Part shown: in pieces, positions 1 to 7,659 of the stretch
Layout of the letters: each line of letters starts with the position of its first letter
How positions within the stretch are numbered: position 1 is the first letter of the stretch
NCBI GenBank assembly: GCA_947470185.1
Contig: CANIRZ010000005.1
Location: 28,236-92,235, forward strand
Source: Sphingomonadales bacterium
GTDB lineage: Bacteria; Pseudomonadota; Alphaproteobacteria; Sphingomonadales; Sphingomonadaceae
DNA: 64,000 nucleotides
Direction: 5' to 3'
The notes under the pieces: model-generated
What the model saw: only the letters and a program-made list of their open reading frames with translations
Told to the model about the DNA's origin: nothing
The model's database searches: none
Translations under genes and position numbers: made by a program

Positions 1-506
1 GCAGCCAACGCACGTGCAATCTCGCAGCGTCGCCGTTCACCGCCCGACAAGGCCATGGCAGGCGCACTCCGCAAACGGGTAAGGCCGAATTCGTCAAGCA
101 GCTTTTCCAACCGCTCGCCGCGCGAGTCGGCATCGGGCTCAGACATTTCCAGGACCGCGCTGATATTCTGTTCTACCGTCATCCCGCGGAAAATGGATGT
201 TTCCTGAGGCAAATATCCAAGCCCTAATATGGCACGGCGATACATCGGCAAGTTGGTGATATCTGCGCCATCAAGGGTAATCCGTCCGCTATCCGGTTTT
301 ACCAGACCCATGATCGAATAAAAGCATGTGGTTTTGCCTGCGCCATTGGGTCCAAGCAGGCCAACAACCTCACCCTTCGCCACCGACAGCGAAACGTCGG
401 ACAAAACCGCGCGCTTATCATAGCTTTTGGCAATGGAGACAACGCCAAGACCCGACTGCAAACCCGAATCGGTGGTCGCATCCGCAGCAGGGAGGGGGGC
501 AGTCAT
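1..506 (-). CDS. lptB: LPS export ABC transporter ATP-binding protein LptB (partial)
   Basis: This is the cytoplasmic ATPase of the LptBFG complex, which extracts lipopolysaccharide from the inner membrane. The visible N-terminal part holds a Walker A motif (GPNGAGKTT), the Q-loop segment GYLPQETSIFRG and the ABC signature LSGGERRRCEIARA. The gene runs off the left edge of the window before Walker B. I chose ATG at 506 because GGA lies five bases upstream; an in-frame ATG at 515 is an equally possible start. It is the last gene seen of a minus-strand run rnd-lptC-lptA-lptB, which is the usual alphaproteobacterial order and fixes the paralogue as LptB. Confidence 0.93.
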   Translation of the reverse strand, partial: MTAPLPAADATTDSGLQSGLGVVSIAKSYDKRAVLSDVSLSVAKGEVVGLLGPNGAGKTTCFYSIMGLVKPDSGRITLDGADITNLPMYRRAILGLGYLPQETSIFRGMTVEQNISAVLEMSEPDADSRGERLEKLLDEFGLTRLRSAPAMALSGGERRRCEIARALA

Positions 507-634
507 GCTATCCATATTCAATATTCGCCCGCAATCATGCTTTTGGTTTCGGTCCGATAGCTAGTGAATAGCGAAGCAATTTGCAATTGGCATGCTTCAT
601 GCTGCGCCGTTTTAGTTACTGCGTGGGCTCAAAC

Positions 635-1162
635 TTAATTTTTGCGCTGCGGGACGCTAAAGCTACCCGTGACTCTGCCACCGGAATTTGTGGCGCCAGG
701 TACACCGCCGCCATTTATGGTCGATCGGCCGGAGTTGAGATCAATGACCAGTCGTCCCCCGGTGAGACGGTTGCTACCTTGCACGAGGTTCACGTTTCCG
801 ATCAGCGTGATCAGGCTCGAGTCGAGGTCATAAATGGCTGAGCTGCTCGTGGCGCGAAGGTCATCTTTGGTGACCGTGACACCGCCGGTTGCATCGAGGC
901 GGTTCACATCAACGCCGCCATTGCTGGAATAAGCGGCCGTGACGCGGCTTGCTTTCAGCGTAAGCCCGGCCTGAACAGCAGTTACGCCGCCTGATAACAC
1001 AACGCGGTCCGCGCGGTCCTGCAACTCCATGGATGCAGCGGAAAAATCGACGGGCGCGTTGCTATTATGGTTGCGAATGCTTTGCGCAGTCGATGCTGAG
1101 GACAGCATGCTGATACCAGCGATAGCGGCACACAGGCCAATGGAGGTAGAACGGGCAGTCAT
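635..1162 (-). CDS. lptA: LPS transport periplasmic protein LptA (OstA-like)
   Basis: LptA is the periplasmic bridge that carries LPS from LptC to the outer-membrane LptD/LptE translocon. The protein is 175 residues from the ATG at 1162. Residues 1 to about 27 form a signal peptide (MTARSTSIGLCAAIAG... ending in STAQS), followed by an OstA-type beta-jellyroll domain with the repeated pattern 'L.A.RV...'. A longer reading frame opens at 1246 but would overlap lptC by 77 bases and lacks a signal peptide at its N-terminus, so I rejected it. The start lies 7 bases past the lptC stop, which implies co-translation. Confidence 0.9.
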   Translation of the reverse strand: MTARSTSIGLCAAIAGISMLSSASTAQSIRNHNSNAPVDFSAASMELQDRADRVVLSGGVTAVQAGLTLKASRVTAAYSSNGGVDVNRLDATGGVTVTKDDLRATSSSAIYDLDSSLITLIGNVNLVQGSNRLTGGRLVIDLNSGRSTINGGGVPGATNSGGRVTGSFSVPQRKN

Positions 1163-1169
1163 GAGCAAC

Positions 1170-1805
1170 TCACTTAATCGCATTCTGGTCGATACGCAAA
1201 CGAACCCCGCCATCCAAACGAACAATGCGGGTTTCGAGATCCGCACGCAGATGCCCCGCGTGGAAGGTTCCGACCTTTGTGCGCCCGCTCACGGGACCAA
1301 AGCTTTGCATCGAACGGTCCTTTAACGACAGCACGACATTGCTTGCGACCATGTCATATCCAGCCGAGTCGACAGCCAATGGACCGTTCACGCGCATGGT
1401 TTCTTTATTGAGGTCGTACACACCGCGCTGCGCGATTATTGAGGCTGGGCCATCGCTTAGCGTGATCCTGCCCGACAATGAAGTTATGTCCAGCAGCGGT
1501 TCTGCTGAGGTTTTCTGCACGGCGCTGCCGGCGCGCAATGAAAACGGGCGGCCTTTGCTGTCATCACCGCGATATAATGCCTCGACCACACGCAGCCGTT
1601 CGCGGGACAGGTCAACTTCATCCTTGTTCAGCACGAAGCTGAGTTCCTGCTTGCCGGTAAAGGGGCTGAACGCCAACAAAGCGACCAGCAAACCTATGAT
1701 GCTGGGCAGGACAACACGCAGCGTCCGAATAAGCCGATCTTGTCGCCCGCCGGGCAGCGCCCAGTTTTGCCTTTGTGTGCGTTCGAGATCGGCTTGTGCG
1801 GACAT
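1170..1805 (-). CDS. lptC: LPS export system protein LptC
   Basis: LptC is a bitopic inner-membrane protein that receives LPS from LptBFG and passes it to LptA. The 211-residue product has a short cytoplasmic N-terminus, one transmembrane helix at about residues 31-48 (VVLPSIIGLLVALLAFSPF) and a periplasmic domain rich in beta strands with the LptC pattern of alternating 'A..G.YD' segments (ITLSDGPASIIAQRGVYDLN). Length fits the family. It sits 25 bases downstream of rnd and directly upstream of lptA. Sequence conservation in LptC is low, so the call leans on domain architecture plus gene order. Confidence 0.88.
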   Translation of the reverse strand: MSAQADLERTQRQNWALPGGRQDRLIRTLRVVLPSIIGLLVALLAFSPFTGKQELSFVLNKDEVDLSRERLRVVEALYRGDDSKGRPFSLRAGSAVQKTSAEPLLDITSLSGRITLSDGPASIIAQRGVYDLNKETMRVNGPLAVDSAGYDMVASNVVLSLKDRSMQSFGPVSGRTKVGTFHAGHLRADLETRIVRLDGGVRLRIDQNAIK

Positions 1806-1830
1806 TATAGATGCCTAACCAGATTGAACC

Positions 1831-2448
1831 TTAACTGTGCCCGAATATGTCGACTTCAGGCCAGCCTGCAAGATCAAGGTCCGCGCGGTGGGGTAGGAAA
1901 TCAAAACATGCTTGCGCCAATTTTGTGCGGCCTTCACGTTCAAGGCGAATGACAAACTCGGCATGCAAGCGGTGCAGATAGCGCACATCGCTTGCGGCAT
2001 AATCCTTCTGCGCTTCGGAAAGAACTGGGCCACCCCAATCACTCGACTGTTGTTGTTTGGAAATGTCTGTGCCGAGCATTTCCTTCACCAACTCTTTTAA
2101 ACCGTGGCGGTCGGTGTAGGTGCGTGTAAGGCGCGAGGCGATCTTAGTGCAGAACAATGGTGTCGCGACGACATTCAAGTAATGCGAAATCGCGGCCAGA
2201 TCGAATCGGGCATAATGAAACAGCTTCACCCGTGCAGGGTCGGCAAGAACGGCGCGTAAGTTTGGTGCGCTGTAATCACTGTCCCGTCCGAAACGGATAA
2301 GGTGCTCATCGCCGCGGCCATCAGAAATCTGCAACAAGCACAGTCTATCACGCGCCGTAATCAAGCCCATCGTTTCGGTATCAACGGCGACTGGACCTTC
2401 GGCCAAAACGCCAGCAGGCAAGTCTTCTTCATGCAAATATACGCTCAT
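1831..2448 (-). CDS. rnd: Ribonuclease D-type 3'-5' exonuclease
   Basis: A DEDDy-family 3'-5' exoribonuclease, expected to trim 3' ends of tRNA and other small RNAs in the cytoplasm. Using ATG at 2448 the protein has 205 residues. The first catalytic Asp and Glu are D23 and E25 (VAVDTETMG), the second Asp follows in HYARFDL, and the final Tyr and Asp are in YAASDVRYLH. It contains only the exonuclease domain; the HRDC domains of E. coli RNase D are absent, which is the common short alphaproteobacterial form. An upstream in-frame extension to 2622 has no recognisable sequence. It leads the lpt operon and is divergent from the cold-shock gene. Confidence 0.9.
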   Translation of the reverse strand: MSVYLHEEDLPAGVLAEGPVAVDTETMGLITARDRLCLLQISDGRGDEHLIRFGRDSDYSAPNLRAVLADPARVKLFHYARFDLAAISHYLNVVATPLFCTKIASRLTRTYTDRHGLKELVKEMLGTDISKQQQSSDWGGPVLSEAQKDYAASDVRYLHRLHAEFVIRLEREGRTKLAQACFDFLPHRADLDLAGWPEVDIFGHS

Positions 2449-2663
2449 GCATGTCCCTTGCCCGACAGTGTTGTCTAAGGCAAATGAAAGTGCAGCTTTG
2501 GCACAGCGATTTTGCGCCGCAATATTTGCTATCGCGCAACCTTTTAATGCGATATACGTAGACCTTGCGGAATCAAGAACGGTTGCGCTTGTGACGTGCA
2601 GTACAGTCGCCCTCGACTGCATAACATAGTGGTACAGGGCGCTGAGAAGGCAAGTAAGAAGTT

Positions 2664-3470
2664 ATGGGTTTTGATCGCAAGCGTGCTGGCAAGGGCCGGG
2701 ACAAAAGAGACGGTTTCGGTGATGAAAGCTACGACGGCTATCGTGCACCATCCCCCTATCAAAGTGATTTTGGCGGCGGCCGTTCAGGCGGCGGCGGATA
2801 TGGCGGCGGCGGTAACAGCGGCGGTGGAGCTGGCGGCGGAGGCGGCTTTGGTGCCCCGCGTCGTGGCCCCGGCGGCCCCCCTATGCCTGCGCAAGTCATC
2901 GGTTCCGGCAAGGGAATTGTCAAATTTTTCAATGGCCAAAAAGGTTTTGGCTTCATTCAGGTGGACGGTCGTCCAGACGACGTTTTTGTGCATATCAGTG
3001 CTGTTGAGCAGGCCGGTCTATCCGGGCTTGCAGAAGGCCAGCCACTTGAGTTCCAACTTGTGGAACGTGGCGGCAAGGTGTCGGCTACGGATCTTGTCAT
3101 CGACGGTGAGCCAATGGCTGTGGCCGAGCGGGAACCGCGTCCTGACCGTCCAGCCTTTGACCGTGACCGCGCCCCGCGCGGTGATGATCGGGGAGGTTTC
3201 CGTGGCGGTGATCGTGATTCGGCACCACGAGGCCCGCAGCGCGAATCGACTGGCGAGCGCGCTAATGGAACCGTGAAGTTCTTCAACGACATGAAGGGTT
3301 TTGGGTTTGTGCAGCGTGACGATGGCGGCGAAGATGTGTTCGTGCATATCTCTGCGCTTGAGCGTTCGGGCATGGGTCAAGTGACTCAAGGCGACCGTTT
3401 GGCCTTTGATATCGAAATCGATCGTCGCGGCAAATATTCGGCAACGAACCTGAGCACGCTTTCCGAATAA
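2664..3470 (+). CDS. Double cold-shock domain protein with Gly-rich N-terminus
   Basis: An RNA/ssDNA-binding protein with two cold-shock domains, expected to act as an RNA chaperone in the cytoplasm. Residues 1-75 are a disordered Arg/Gly-rich tail (long GGG runs). Domain 1 spans about 83-147 with RNP1 KGFGFIQV (93-100) and RNP2 VFVHIS (107-112). A charged linker of Asp-Arg and Arg-Gly runs (about 150-198) leads to domain 2, 201-266, with RNP1 KGFGFVQR (211-218) and RNP2 VFVHIS (225-230). Both sets of RNA-binding aromatics are intact. Two-domain CSPs are common in alphaproteobacteria; the RGG-like extension is less so. The 215-base divergent spacer to rnd leaves room for a long, possibly thermoregulated leader. 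A strong terminator follows. Confidence 0.93.
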   Translation: MGFDRKRAGKGRDKRDGFGDESYDGYRAPSPYQSDFGGGRSGGGGYGGGGNSGGGAGGGGGFGAPRRGPGGPPMPAQVIGSGKGIVKFFNGQKGFGFIQVDGRPDDVFVHISAVEQAGLSGLAEGQPLEFQLVERGGKVSATDLVIDGEPMAVAEREPRPDRPAFDRDRAPRGDDRGGFRGGDRDSAPRGPQRESTGERANGTVKFFNDMKGFGFVQRDDGGEDVFVHISALERSGMGQVTQGDRLAFDIEIDRRGKYSATNLSTLSE

Positions 3471-3487
3471 GCGCGCGTTAGAATTTC

Positions 3488-3526
3488 AAAAAGGCGGGTG
3501 AAGCAAAGCGCTTCGCCCGCCTTTTT
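3488..3526. terminator. Bidirectional intrinsic terminator (csp / dps)
   Basis: A 17-bp stem (AAAAAGGCGGGTGAAGC pairing with GCTTCGCCCGCCTTTTT, one G-T wobble) with a 5-base loop lies between the convergent cold-shock and dps genes. The A-run on one side and T-run on the other let it act in both directions. Confidence 0.92.
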
Positions 3527-3537
3527 ATTTCCGGCCT

Positions 3538-4002
3538 TTATGCCTCGCCGATTGTCGCTGCCAAGAACCAAGCACGCTGCTCGGCTTGGTCAGTCCAATC
3601 ATCCAGCAAGCCATCGGTCGCATTGTCACCAGCTTGGTCAGCAAGGCCCTTTGCGTCCTTGAGCGCCCCAATCAGCGTCTCATTGTCGGCATGCAATGCC
3701 TTTAGCATCTGGGCCGCATCGGTTGTGGTCGAATCATGGTCCTTGATCCGCTGCTTTGCTGCAATAGAACCAATCGAGGTTAGCGTGTCCTGACCCAGCT
3801 TGCGGACGCGCTCGGCGACAAGGTCAGTAGTGGCAATCAACTCGGTCGCCTGTTCGTCAAACAGCAAGTGATATTCGCGAAAATGGGGGCCAGTTACGTG
3901 CCAATGAAAATTCTTCGTTTTCAAATATAGCGCGTAATAATCGGCCAGAAGACCATTTAACGCGTCGGCCAATGCCTTTTTGCTATTGTCGCCAGCAGCC
4001 AT
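3538..4002 (-). CDS. dps: Dps family DNA-protecting ferritin-like protein
   Basis: Dps forms a 12-subunit shell that oxidises and stores iron and shields DNA in starvation and oxidative stress. The 154-residue product is a single ferritin-like four-helix domain. The inter-subunit ferroxidase ligands line up as H33, H45 and D49 in the segment NFHWHVTGPHFREYHLLFDE, with D60 and E64 (TTDLVAER) from the partner subunit. The short N-terminus has two lysines (K8, K9), fewer than E. coli Dps, so DNA binding may be weak. The ATG at 4002 follows AAAAGGAAT. It converges on the cold-shock gene across a shared terminator. Confidence 0.95.
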   Translation of the reverse strand: MAAGDNSKKALADALNGLLADYYALYLKTKNFHWHVTGPHFREYHLLFDEQATELIATTDLVAERVRKLGQDTLTSIGSIAAKQRIKDHDSTTTDAAQMLKALHADNETLIGALKDAKGLADQAGDNATDGLLDDWTDQAEQRAWFLAATIGEA

Positions 4003-4030
4003 AAATCATTCCTTTTGTGTGGGGGAGGCT

Positions 4031-4060
4031 CATATATGGGAATGAAATGCCGATTTTCAA
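4031..4060 (-). promoter_or_regulatory. Candidate dps promoter
   Basis: Read on the minus strand, TTGAAA and TATATG are separated by 18 bases, ending 28 bases before the dps start. The -35 box is embedded in a small palindrome GATTTTCAAATC (4052-4063) that could hold a stress regulator. The match is by eye only. Confidence 0.45.
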
Positions 4061-4357
4061 ATCGATGGACTTTAAGAAGTGACATACCAATTTGCCTGCG
4101 CCTCAAAAGATACAAGCCAATCCGGCGCACAGCTGCACAGGATGCCCCAGGATTTAGCTGGCGATCACCGACCGAATCAAAATATGATATTCATGACCAA
4201 GTGCAATGCCAACGTGGCAGCGAATCAGCGCCAATGACGAGGCTACACTGGGTTTGACGCGATAGATGGTGGAATATTGGCATGGTTTAACGTTGCACTC
4301 CTGCTTATGGGCTTGACTTTCTGCACGCGAATCCGCATTGGCCCGCCTCTGTGAACC
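4061..4357. other. Intergenic stretch between dps promoter and rpmG leader
   Basis: About 300 bases with no gene I can support. An open frame at 4015-4257 (plus) gives a low-complexity product with no domain and no ribosome binding site. A TTGACT at 4313-4318 may be the -35 box of the rpmG promoter, but the -10 region (near 4336) is poor. Confidence 0.5.
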
Positions 4358-4386
4358 GCGCAGATTTTTACCTGCGCAGTTTTTTT
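4358..4386 (+). terminator. Terminator-like hairpin in the rpmG leader
   Basis: GCGCAG (4358-4363) pairs with CTGCGC (4372-4377) around an 8-base loop, and seven T residues follow at 4380-4386. It lies 28 bases before the L33 start, in the sense direction. It may be an attenuator or the end of an unseen upstream transcript. Confidence 0.5.
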
Positions 4387-4414
4387 CGGTATTTTTTGAA
4401 CAAAGGAATGGGCC

Positions 4415-4582
4415 ATGGCGAAGCCAGCCACGATCAAGATCAAGTTGCTCAGCACCGCTGACACGGGCTTCTTTTACGTGACCAAGAAAAATCCGCGCAA
4501 CATCACCGAAAAGATGACGTTCCGCAAATATGACCCCGTCGTGCGCAAGCATGTTGAGTTCAAGGAAGCCAAAATCAAGTAA
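4415..4582 (+). CDS. rpmG: 50S ribosomal protein L33
   Basis: A small basic protein of the large ribosomal subunit near the E site. The 55-residue sequence begins [20 protein letters not shown] and ends EFKEAKIK, with the family pattern YVTKKNPRN...[15 protein letters not shown]. It is the Cys-free L33 form, so it does not bind zinc. The start is preceded by AAAGGAATGGGCC. It stands alone between a terminator-like leader hairpin and a strong terminator, so it is probably a monocistronic unit. Confidence 0.95.
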   Translation: MAKPATIKIKLLSTADTGFFYVTKKNPRNITEKMTFRKYDPVVRKHVEFKEAKIK

Positions 4583-4611
4583 GCTAAAAGCTGCTTGAAG
4601 GTTAATCGATC

Positions 4612-4635
4612 AGGGCGCTTCGGGCGCCCTTTTTG
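4612..4635 (+). terminator. Intrinsic terminator after rpmG
   Basis: AGGGCGC (4612-4618) pairs with GCGCCCT (4624-4630) around TTCGG, followed by a run of six T. Confidence 0.92.
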
Positions 4636-4665
4636 ATTCATGCCGTGCAGTCCTGCACGTTGGTG

Positions 4666-5034
4666 CTACCCCCCAATTATCCCCTGCACCGACTCCAAAA
4701 ACGTCATCATGGACACTGGCTTCGACAAATATCCCTTTGCGCCAGCAGCAACGATTCGTTCTTCGTCGCCTTTTCCTGCGTAGGCGGTGACCGCAAGGAC
4801 CGGAATGGAGGACAATCTAGCGTCCTTTTGCATGGCCTCTATCAAGTCGGCGCCACTGACATGGGGCAATTGGATGTCCATAATGACAAGGTCGGGGGCA
4901 AATATGTGGGCTTGATCAAGCGCCAACCGTCCATCGCGCACGCCTTGGACTTCAAACTGATGTGCCTGTAAAAGGTCGGTGAACAACTTGAGGTTGAATT
5001 CATTGTCCTCAACAATCATCACCTTTTTACCCAT
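4666..5034 (-). CDS. divK: Single-domain response regulator DivK
   Basis: DivK is a CheY-like receiver without output domain; in Caulobacter it is phosphorylated by DivJ, dephosphorylated by PleC and controls CckA-CtrA in cell-cycle progression. From ATG 5034 the protein has 122 residues. The acidic pocket is E9 and D10 (VEDNE), the phosphoacceptor is D53 (IMDIQLP), followed by the T in AVTAYAGKGDEER and the K in YLSKPVS. D53 is the same number as in Caulobacter DivK, which supports this start over the longer in-frame ATG at 5070. The neighbouring DUF3572 gene is also typical of the divK locus. Confidence 0.9.
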   Translation of the reverse strand: MGKKVMIVEDNEFNLKLFTDLLQAHQFEVQGVRDGRLALDQAHIFAPDLVIMDIQLPHVSGADLIEAMQKDARLSSIPVLAVTAYAGKGDEERIVAAGAKGYLSKPVSMMTFLESVQGIIGG

Positions 5035-5066
5035 AGCCACATTTTCCCGCTTTGCGTTCGCTAAGT

Positions 5067-5090
5067 CCATGGCTTAAGCGAAAGCCATGG
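5067..5090. repeat. Perfect 9-bp inverted repeat between divergent divK and DUF3572 genes
   Basis: CCATGGCTT (5067-5075) and AAGCCATGG (5082-5090) flank a 6-base spacer. The right arm contains the ATG of the DUF3572 gene and the left arm contains the alternative upstream ATG of divK, so any protein or RNA fold on this site would touch both start regions. Confidence 0.7.
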
Positions 5091-5356
5091 ATGAAACAAA
5101 CGACAAGTTAGACGCATCGGGTATGGCTTTCCAGGCATTGGCGTGGGCGCTGATGGAAGAATCGCGGGCAGAACGACTGTTGTCGCTCACGGGACTTACG
5201 TCGGAGGGTTTGCGCAGTAGCGTTATGGAGCGCAGCACACAGGCTGCGATCCTGTCATTTTTGGAGGCTTATGAGCCTGATCTGATTGCTTGTGCGGCGG
5301 TCATTGGCGTGTCACCCGCGATATTGGTGCAAGCGCGGCAGGAGTTGGAAGCATGA
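5087..5356 (+). CDS. DUF3572 family protein
   Basis: An 89-residue, mostly helical soluble protein of unknown function. It matches the DUF3572 pattern as I know it: an N-terminal 'A...LA..ED..R..RFL.LTG' type segment (here MAFQALAWALMEESRAERLL, then SLTGLTSEGLRSS) followed by a helix pair ending in '...A.ILDFL...E..L..FA' (here AAILSFLEAYEPDLIACAA). Such genes sit divergently from divK in many alphaproteobacteria. Its stop overlaps the start of the following HAD gene (ATGA at 5353-5356), so the two are translationally coupled. No function can be assigned. Confidence 0.8.
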   Translation: MDETNDKLDASGMAFQALAWALMEESRAERLLSLTGLTSEGLRSSVMERSTQAAILSFLEAYEPDLIACAAVIGVSPAILVQARQELEA

Positions 5357-5997
5357 GCCGGCCACTTCTCATTTCCGATTGCGACGAAGTGCTGCTGCAC
5401 ATGATCGTGCCGTTTCGTGATTGGTTGGATGAGGCGCATCACATCCATTTCGACCTTGTCCATGGCGACTGGGGAGAGGCGCTGCGTCATAAGCATGACG
5501 GCACTGTCGTCGAGCGCGGTCAGGTGTGGGAGTTGCTCAACGGATTTTTTGATACCGAAATGCACCGGCAACAGGCGATTGATGGGGCGGTAGACAGCCT
5601 TAACAGGCTGCGTGAGCATGCCGACGTCGTCATCCTTACCAACCTTCTGGATCACCGCGCAGAGCCTCGTACAGAGCAACTGAGGGCCGTTGGCATCGAC
5701 GCGCCAGTTTATTGCAATCAAGGCGGCAAGGGTGAAGCGCTTGGTCGGATACTCGACGAGTATAAACCAAGCGTTGCCGTGTTCGTTGATGATCTTGGGC
5801 ATCAGCATGAATCGGTCGGCGAACATTATCCCGACGTGTGGCGTCTGCATTTCGTTGGCGAGCCATTGCTATGGGAACGCGTTAATCCATCGAAGGCCGC
5901 GCACGCAAGGCTTAACCGATGGGCAGACGCCGAAGTTTGGATCAGGGATAAGCTGGTTGCGAACATGCCAGCGCCCGCATTGGAAAAGGTAGTATGA
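5353..5997 (+). CDS. HAD-superfamily hydrolase
   Basis: A soluble phosphatase-like protein of 214 residues. Motif I is at the N-terminus, with D9 and D11 (LLISDCDEVLL), the nucleophile and general acid; motif II is VILTNL (Thr), motif III is a Lys in YCNQGGKGEAL, and motif IV is VAVFVDDLGHQH. This is the full set expected for an active phosphohydrolase. Substrate is unknown. The start at 5353 overlaps the previous stop and begins right at motif I; a longer frame from 5290 would overlap DUF3572. The stop overlaps the start of the RidA gene. Confidence 0.85.
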   Translation: MSRPLLISDCDEVLLHMIVPFRDWLDEAHHIHFDLVHGDWGEALRHKHDGTVVERGQVWELLNGFFDTEMHRQQAIDGAVDSLNRLREHADVVILTNLLDHRAEPRTEQLRAVGIDAPVYCNQGGKGEALGRILDEYKPSVAVFVDDLGHQHESVGEHYPDVWRLHFVGEPLLWERVNPSKAAHARLNRWADAEVWIRDKLVANMPAPALEKVV

Positions 5998-6458
5998 TGA
6001 TTGAAGCAAAACTGGCTGAACTCGGCATTACACTGCCGCAACCTGCGGCGCCTGTGGCATCCTATGTGCCTGCAGTGGAAGCAAACGGCATGTTGTTCAT
6101 TTCCGGCCAATTGCCCTTTGTTGACGGTAAGGTTTTAACCGGCCGCGTTGGGGACACCTGCAATCTTGAAGATGCCAAGGTCGCCGCCAAGGCGTGCGGG
6201 ATCATGCTGATCGCGCAGATGAAGGCCGCGTTGGGCGGTGACCTTGATCGTGTTGAGCGGATCGTCAAACTGGGCGTGTTTATCGCGTCCGAACCCGACT
6301 TCACTGATCAACCCGAAGCTGCAAATGGCGCCTCCGACCTTATGGAAGCAGTGTTCGGCGATGCGGGTAAACATGCACGCGCCGCTGTGTCGGTGCCGGT
6401 CTTGCCACGCAACGCTACGGTTGAAATCGACTGCGTTGTACAGGTGCGCGCCGCTTAA
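5994..6458 (+). CDS. RidA family (YjgF/YER057c/UK114) protein
   Basis: RidA proteins are small trimeric enamine/imine deaminases that remove reactive 2-aminoacrylate made by PLP enzymes. This 154-residue protein has the family fold and signatures: FISGQLPF near residue 35, a central helix pair with AAKACGIMLIAQMKAALGG, and the C-terminal ARAAVSVPVLPRNATVEID. The catalytic Arg of classical RidA (the R of 'GPYSQA...R.AV.V..LP') is represented by the R in ARAAVSV. It belongs to the longer YjgF subgroup often annotated only as RidA family, so the exact substrate may differ. It overlaps both neighbours by 4 bases and 1 base. Confidence 0.9.
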   Translation: MMIEAKLAELGITLPQPAAPVASYVPAVEANGMLFISGQLPFVDGKVLTGRVGDTCNLEDAKVAAKACGIMLIAQMKAALGGDLDRVERIVKLGVFIASEPDFTDQPEAANGASDLMEAVFGDAGKHARAAVSVPVLPRNATVEIDCVVQVRAA

Positions 6459-7591
6459 TGACAGACGGCGTAACCGCCGAACTTTTAAGCAAGGTCAGTG
6501 ATATATCCGCTAAACAATGGGATGCACTGAACCCGCAGTGCAATCCGTTTGTCAGCCACGCTTTTTTGTCGGCCCTTGAACAATCGGGGAGTGTTGGTCC
6601 AGGAACTGGCTGGTCGCCATCTCCTGTCATTATTCGCGATGCGGAGGGTGTTCCGGCCGCAGCGCTTCCCGCCTATCTTAAAACGCATAGCCAGGGCGAA
6701 TATGTGTTCGACCATCATTGGGCTGATGCGTTTCATCGGGCCGGCGGGCAATATTATCCCAAGCTGCAAATCTCCGCGCCATTCTCGCCCGTGCCAGGGC
6801 CACGGCTGCTCTTGCGTGACGAGGCGATGGCGTTGCCTATCTTGCGGGCCGCCGAAGCCGTGGTTGACCAGAACGGCCTATCGTCCGCGCATGCCACTTT
6901 TGTCGAAAAGGCAGAGCTTGCGCTGTTCCGCGAAGCCGGCTGGTTGACCCGGGTGGGAACGCAATTTCATTGGCAGAACCGCGATTATGCCGACTTCGAA
7001 AGTTTCCTTGGCGCGTTATCATCGCGCAAGCGCAAGGCCATCCGCAAAGAACGCGCCGGTGCACAGGCAGCCGTCCGCATACAACAGATTGCCGGCGCAG
7101 ACATTACGCCTGAACATTGGGACGCGTTCTGGATCTTCTATCAAGACACCGGCGCGCGTAAATGGGGAACGCCTTACCTGACGCGCGCGTTTTTCGACAT
7201 CATTGGCGACAGCATGCGCGACAGCATTGTCCTGTTCTTGGCCTATGATCAGGACGGCCGGATTGCAGGCGCGCTGAATTTTGTAGGGCCCGATTGTCTC
7301 TACGGCCGCTATTGGGGCTGCACCCGCGATGTGCCATTTTTACACTTTGAACTGTGCTATTATCAGGCGATTGATTACGCCATCGCACATGGCCTCGCCC
7401 GCGTTGAAGCAGGTGCGCAGGGCGAACATAAATTGGCGCGGGGGTACGAGGCTGTGCCTACCTACTCCGCGCACTATATCGCCAACGAAAGCTTTCGGAG
7501 TGCTGTTGCGGACTTTCTAGAACGTGAAACGCAAGCGATGGAGCGCGAGATTGAATTTTTGGGCGACGTGGCGCCTTTTAAGAAGGGCTGA
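6458..7591 (+). CDS. FemAB-like GNAT-fold N-acyltransferase (COG3146 type)
   Basis: A 377-residue protein that resembles the 'peptidogalycan biosysnthesis/recognition' FemAB-like group, a GNAT-fold family found in alphaproteobacteria. Landmarks I recognise are the N-terminal NPFVSHAFLSALEQSGSV, the central EYVFDHHWADAFHRAG with YYPKLQISAPFSPVPGPRLL, a basic segment SSRKRKAIRKERA (about 188-200) and GALNFVGPDCLYGRYWGCT towards the C-terminus. No membrane segment or signal is visible. The acceptor is not known; some relatives act on lipids or amino acids. The start codon shares its A with the stop of ridA (TAATG), so it is the last gene of a four-gene coupled operon. Confidence 0.85.
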   Translation: MTDGVTAELLSKVSDISAKQWDALNPQCNPFVSHAFLSALEQSGSVGPGTGWSPSPVIIRDAEGVPAAALPAYLKTHSQGEYVFDHHWADAFHRAGGQYYPKLQISAPFSPVPGPRLLLRDEAMALPILRAAEAVVDQNGLSSAHATFVEKAELALFREAGWLTRVGTQFHWQNRDYADFESFLGALSSRKRKAIRKERAGAQAAVRIQQIAGADITPEHWDAFWIFYQDTGARKWGTPYLTRAFFDIIGDSMRDSIVLFLAYDQDGRIAGALNFVGPDCLYGRYWGCTRDVPFLHFELCYYQAIDYAIAHGLARVEAGAQGEHKLARGYEAVPTYSAHYIANESFRSAVADFLERETQAMEREIEFLGDVAPFKKG

Positions 7592-7621
7592 AGCCTGTCA
7601 AACGGCTCTTGCAATCCTCTT

Positions 7622-7639
7622 TTTAATCGCGCACTTAAA
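7622..7639. promoter_or_regulatory. Operator copy 1 of the catabolic island (TTTAA-N8-TTAAA)
   Basis: TTTAATCGCGCACTTAAA ends 20 bases before the acyl-CoA dehydrogenase start. The outer TTTAA/TTAAA arms and the central GC..GC are symmetric. Two related sites lie at 12879 and 17914, also about 20 bases before start codons. The TetR protein encoded at 16004 is the obvious candidate ligand; that is inference. Confidence 0.6.
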
Positions 7640-7659
7640 TGGCCAGAGAGGAATCATGT

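Noticed and set aside
2760..2850. GGC-rich repeats that look like a minisatellite or CRISPR-like array
   Set aside because: They are Gly codons of the disordered tail of the cold-shock protein, without spacers.
4015..4257. Small plus-strand open frame upstream of rpmG
   Set aside because: Composition is odd, there is no ribosome site and no known domain.
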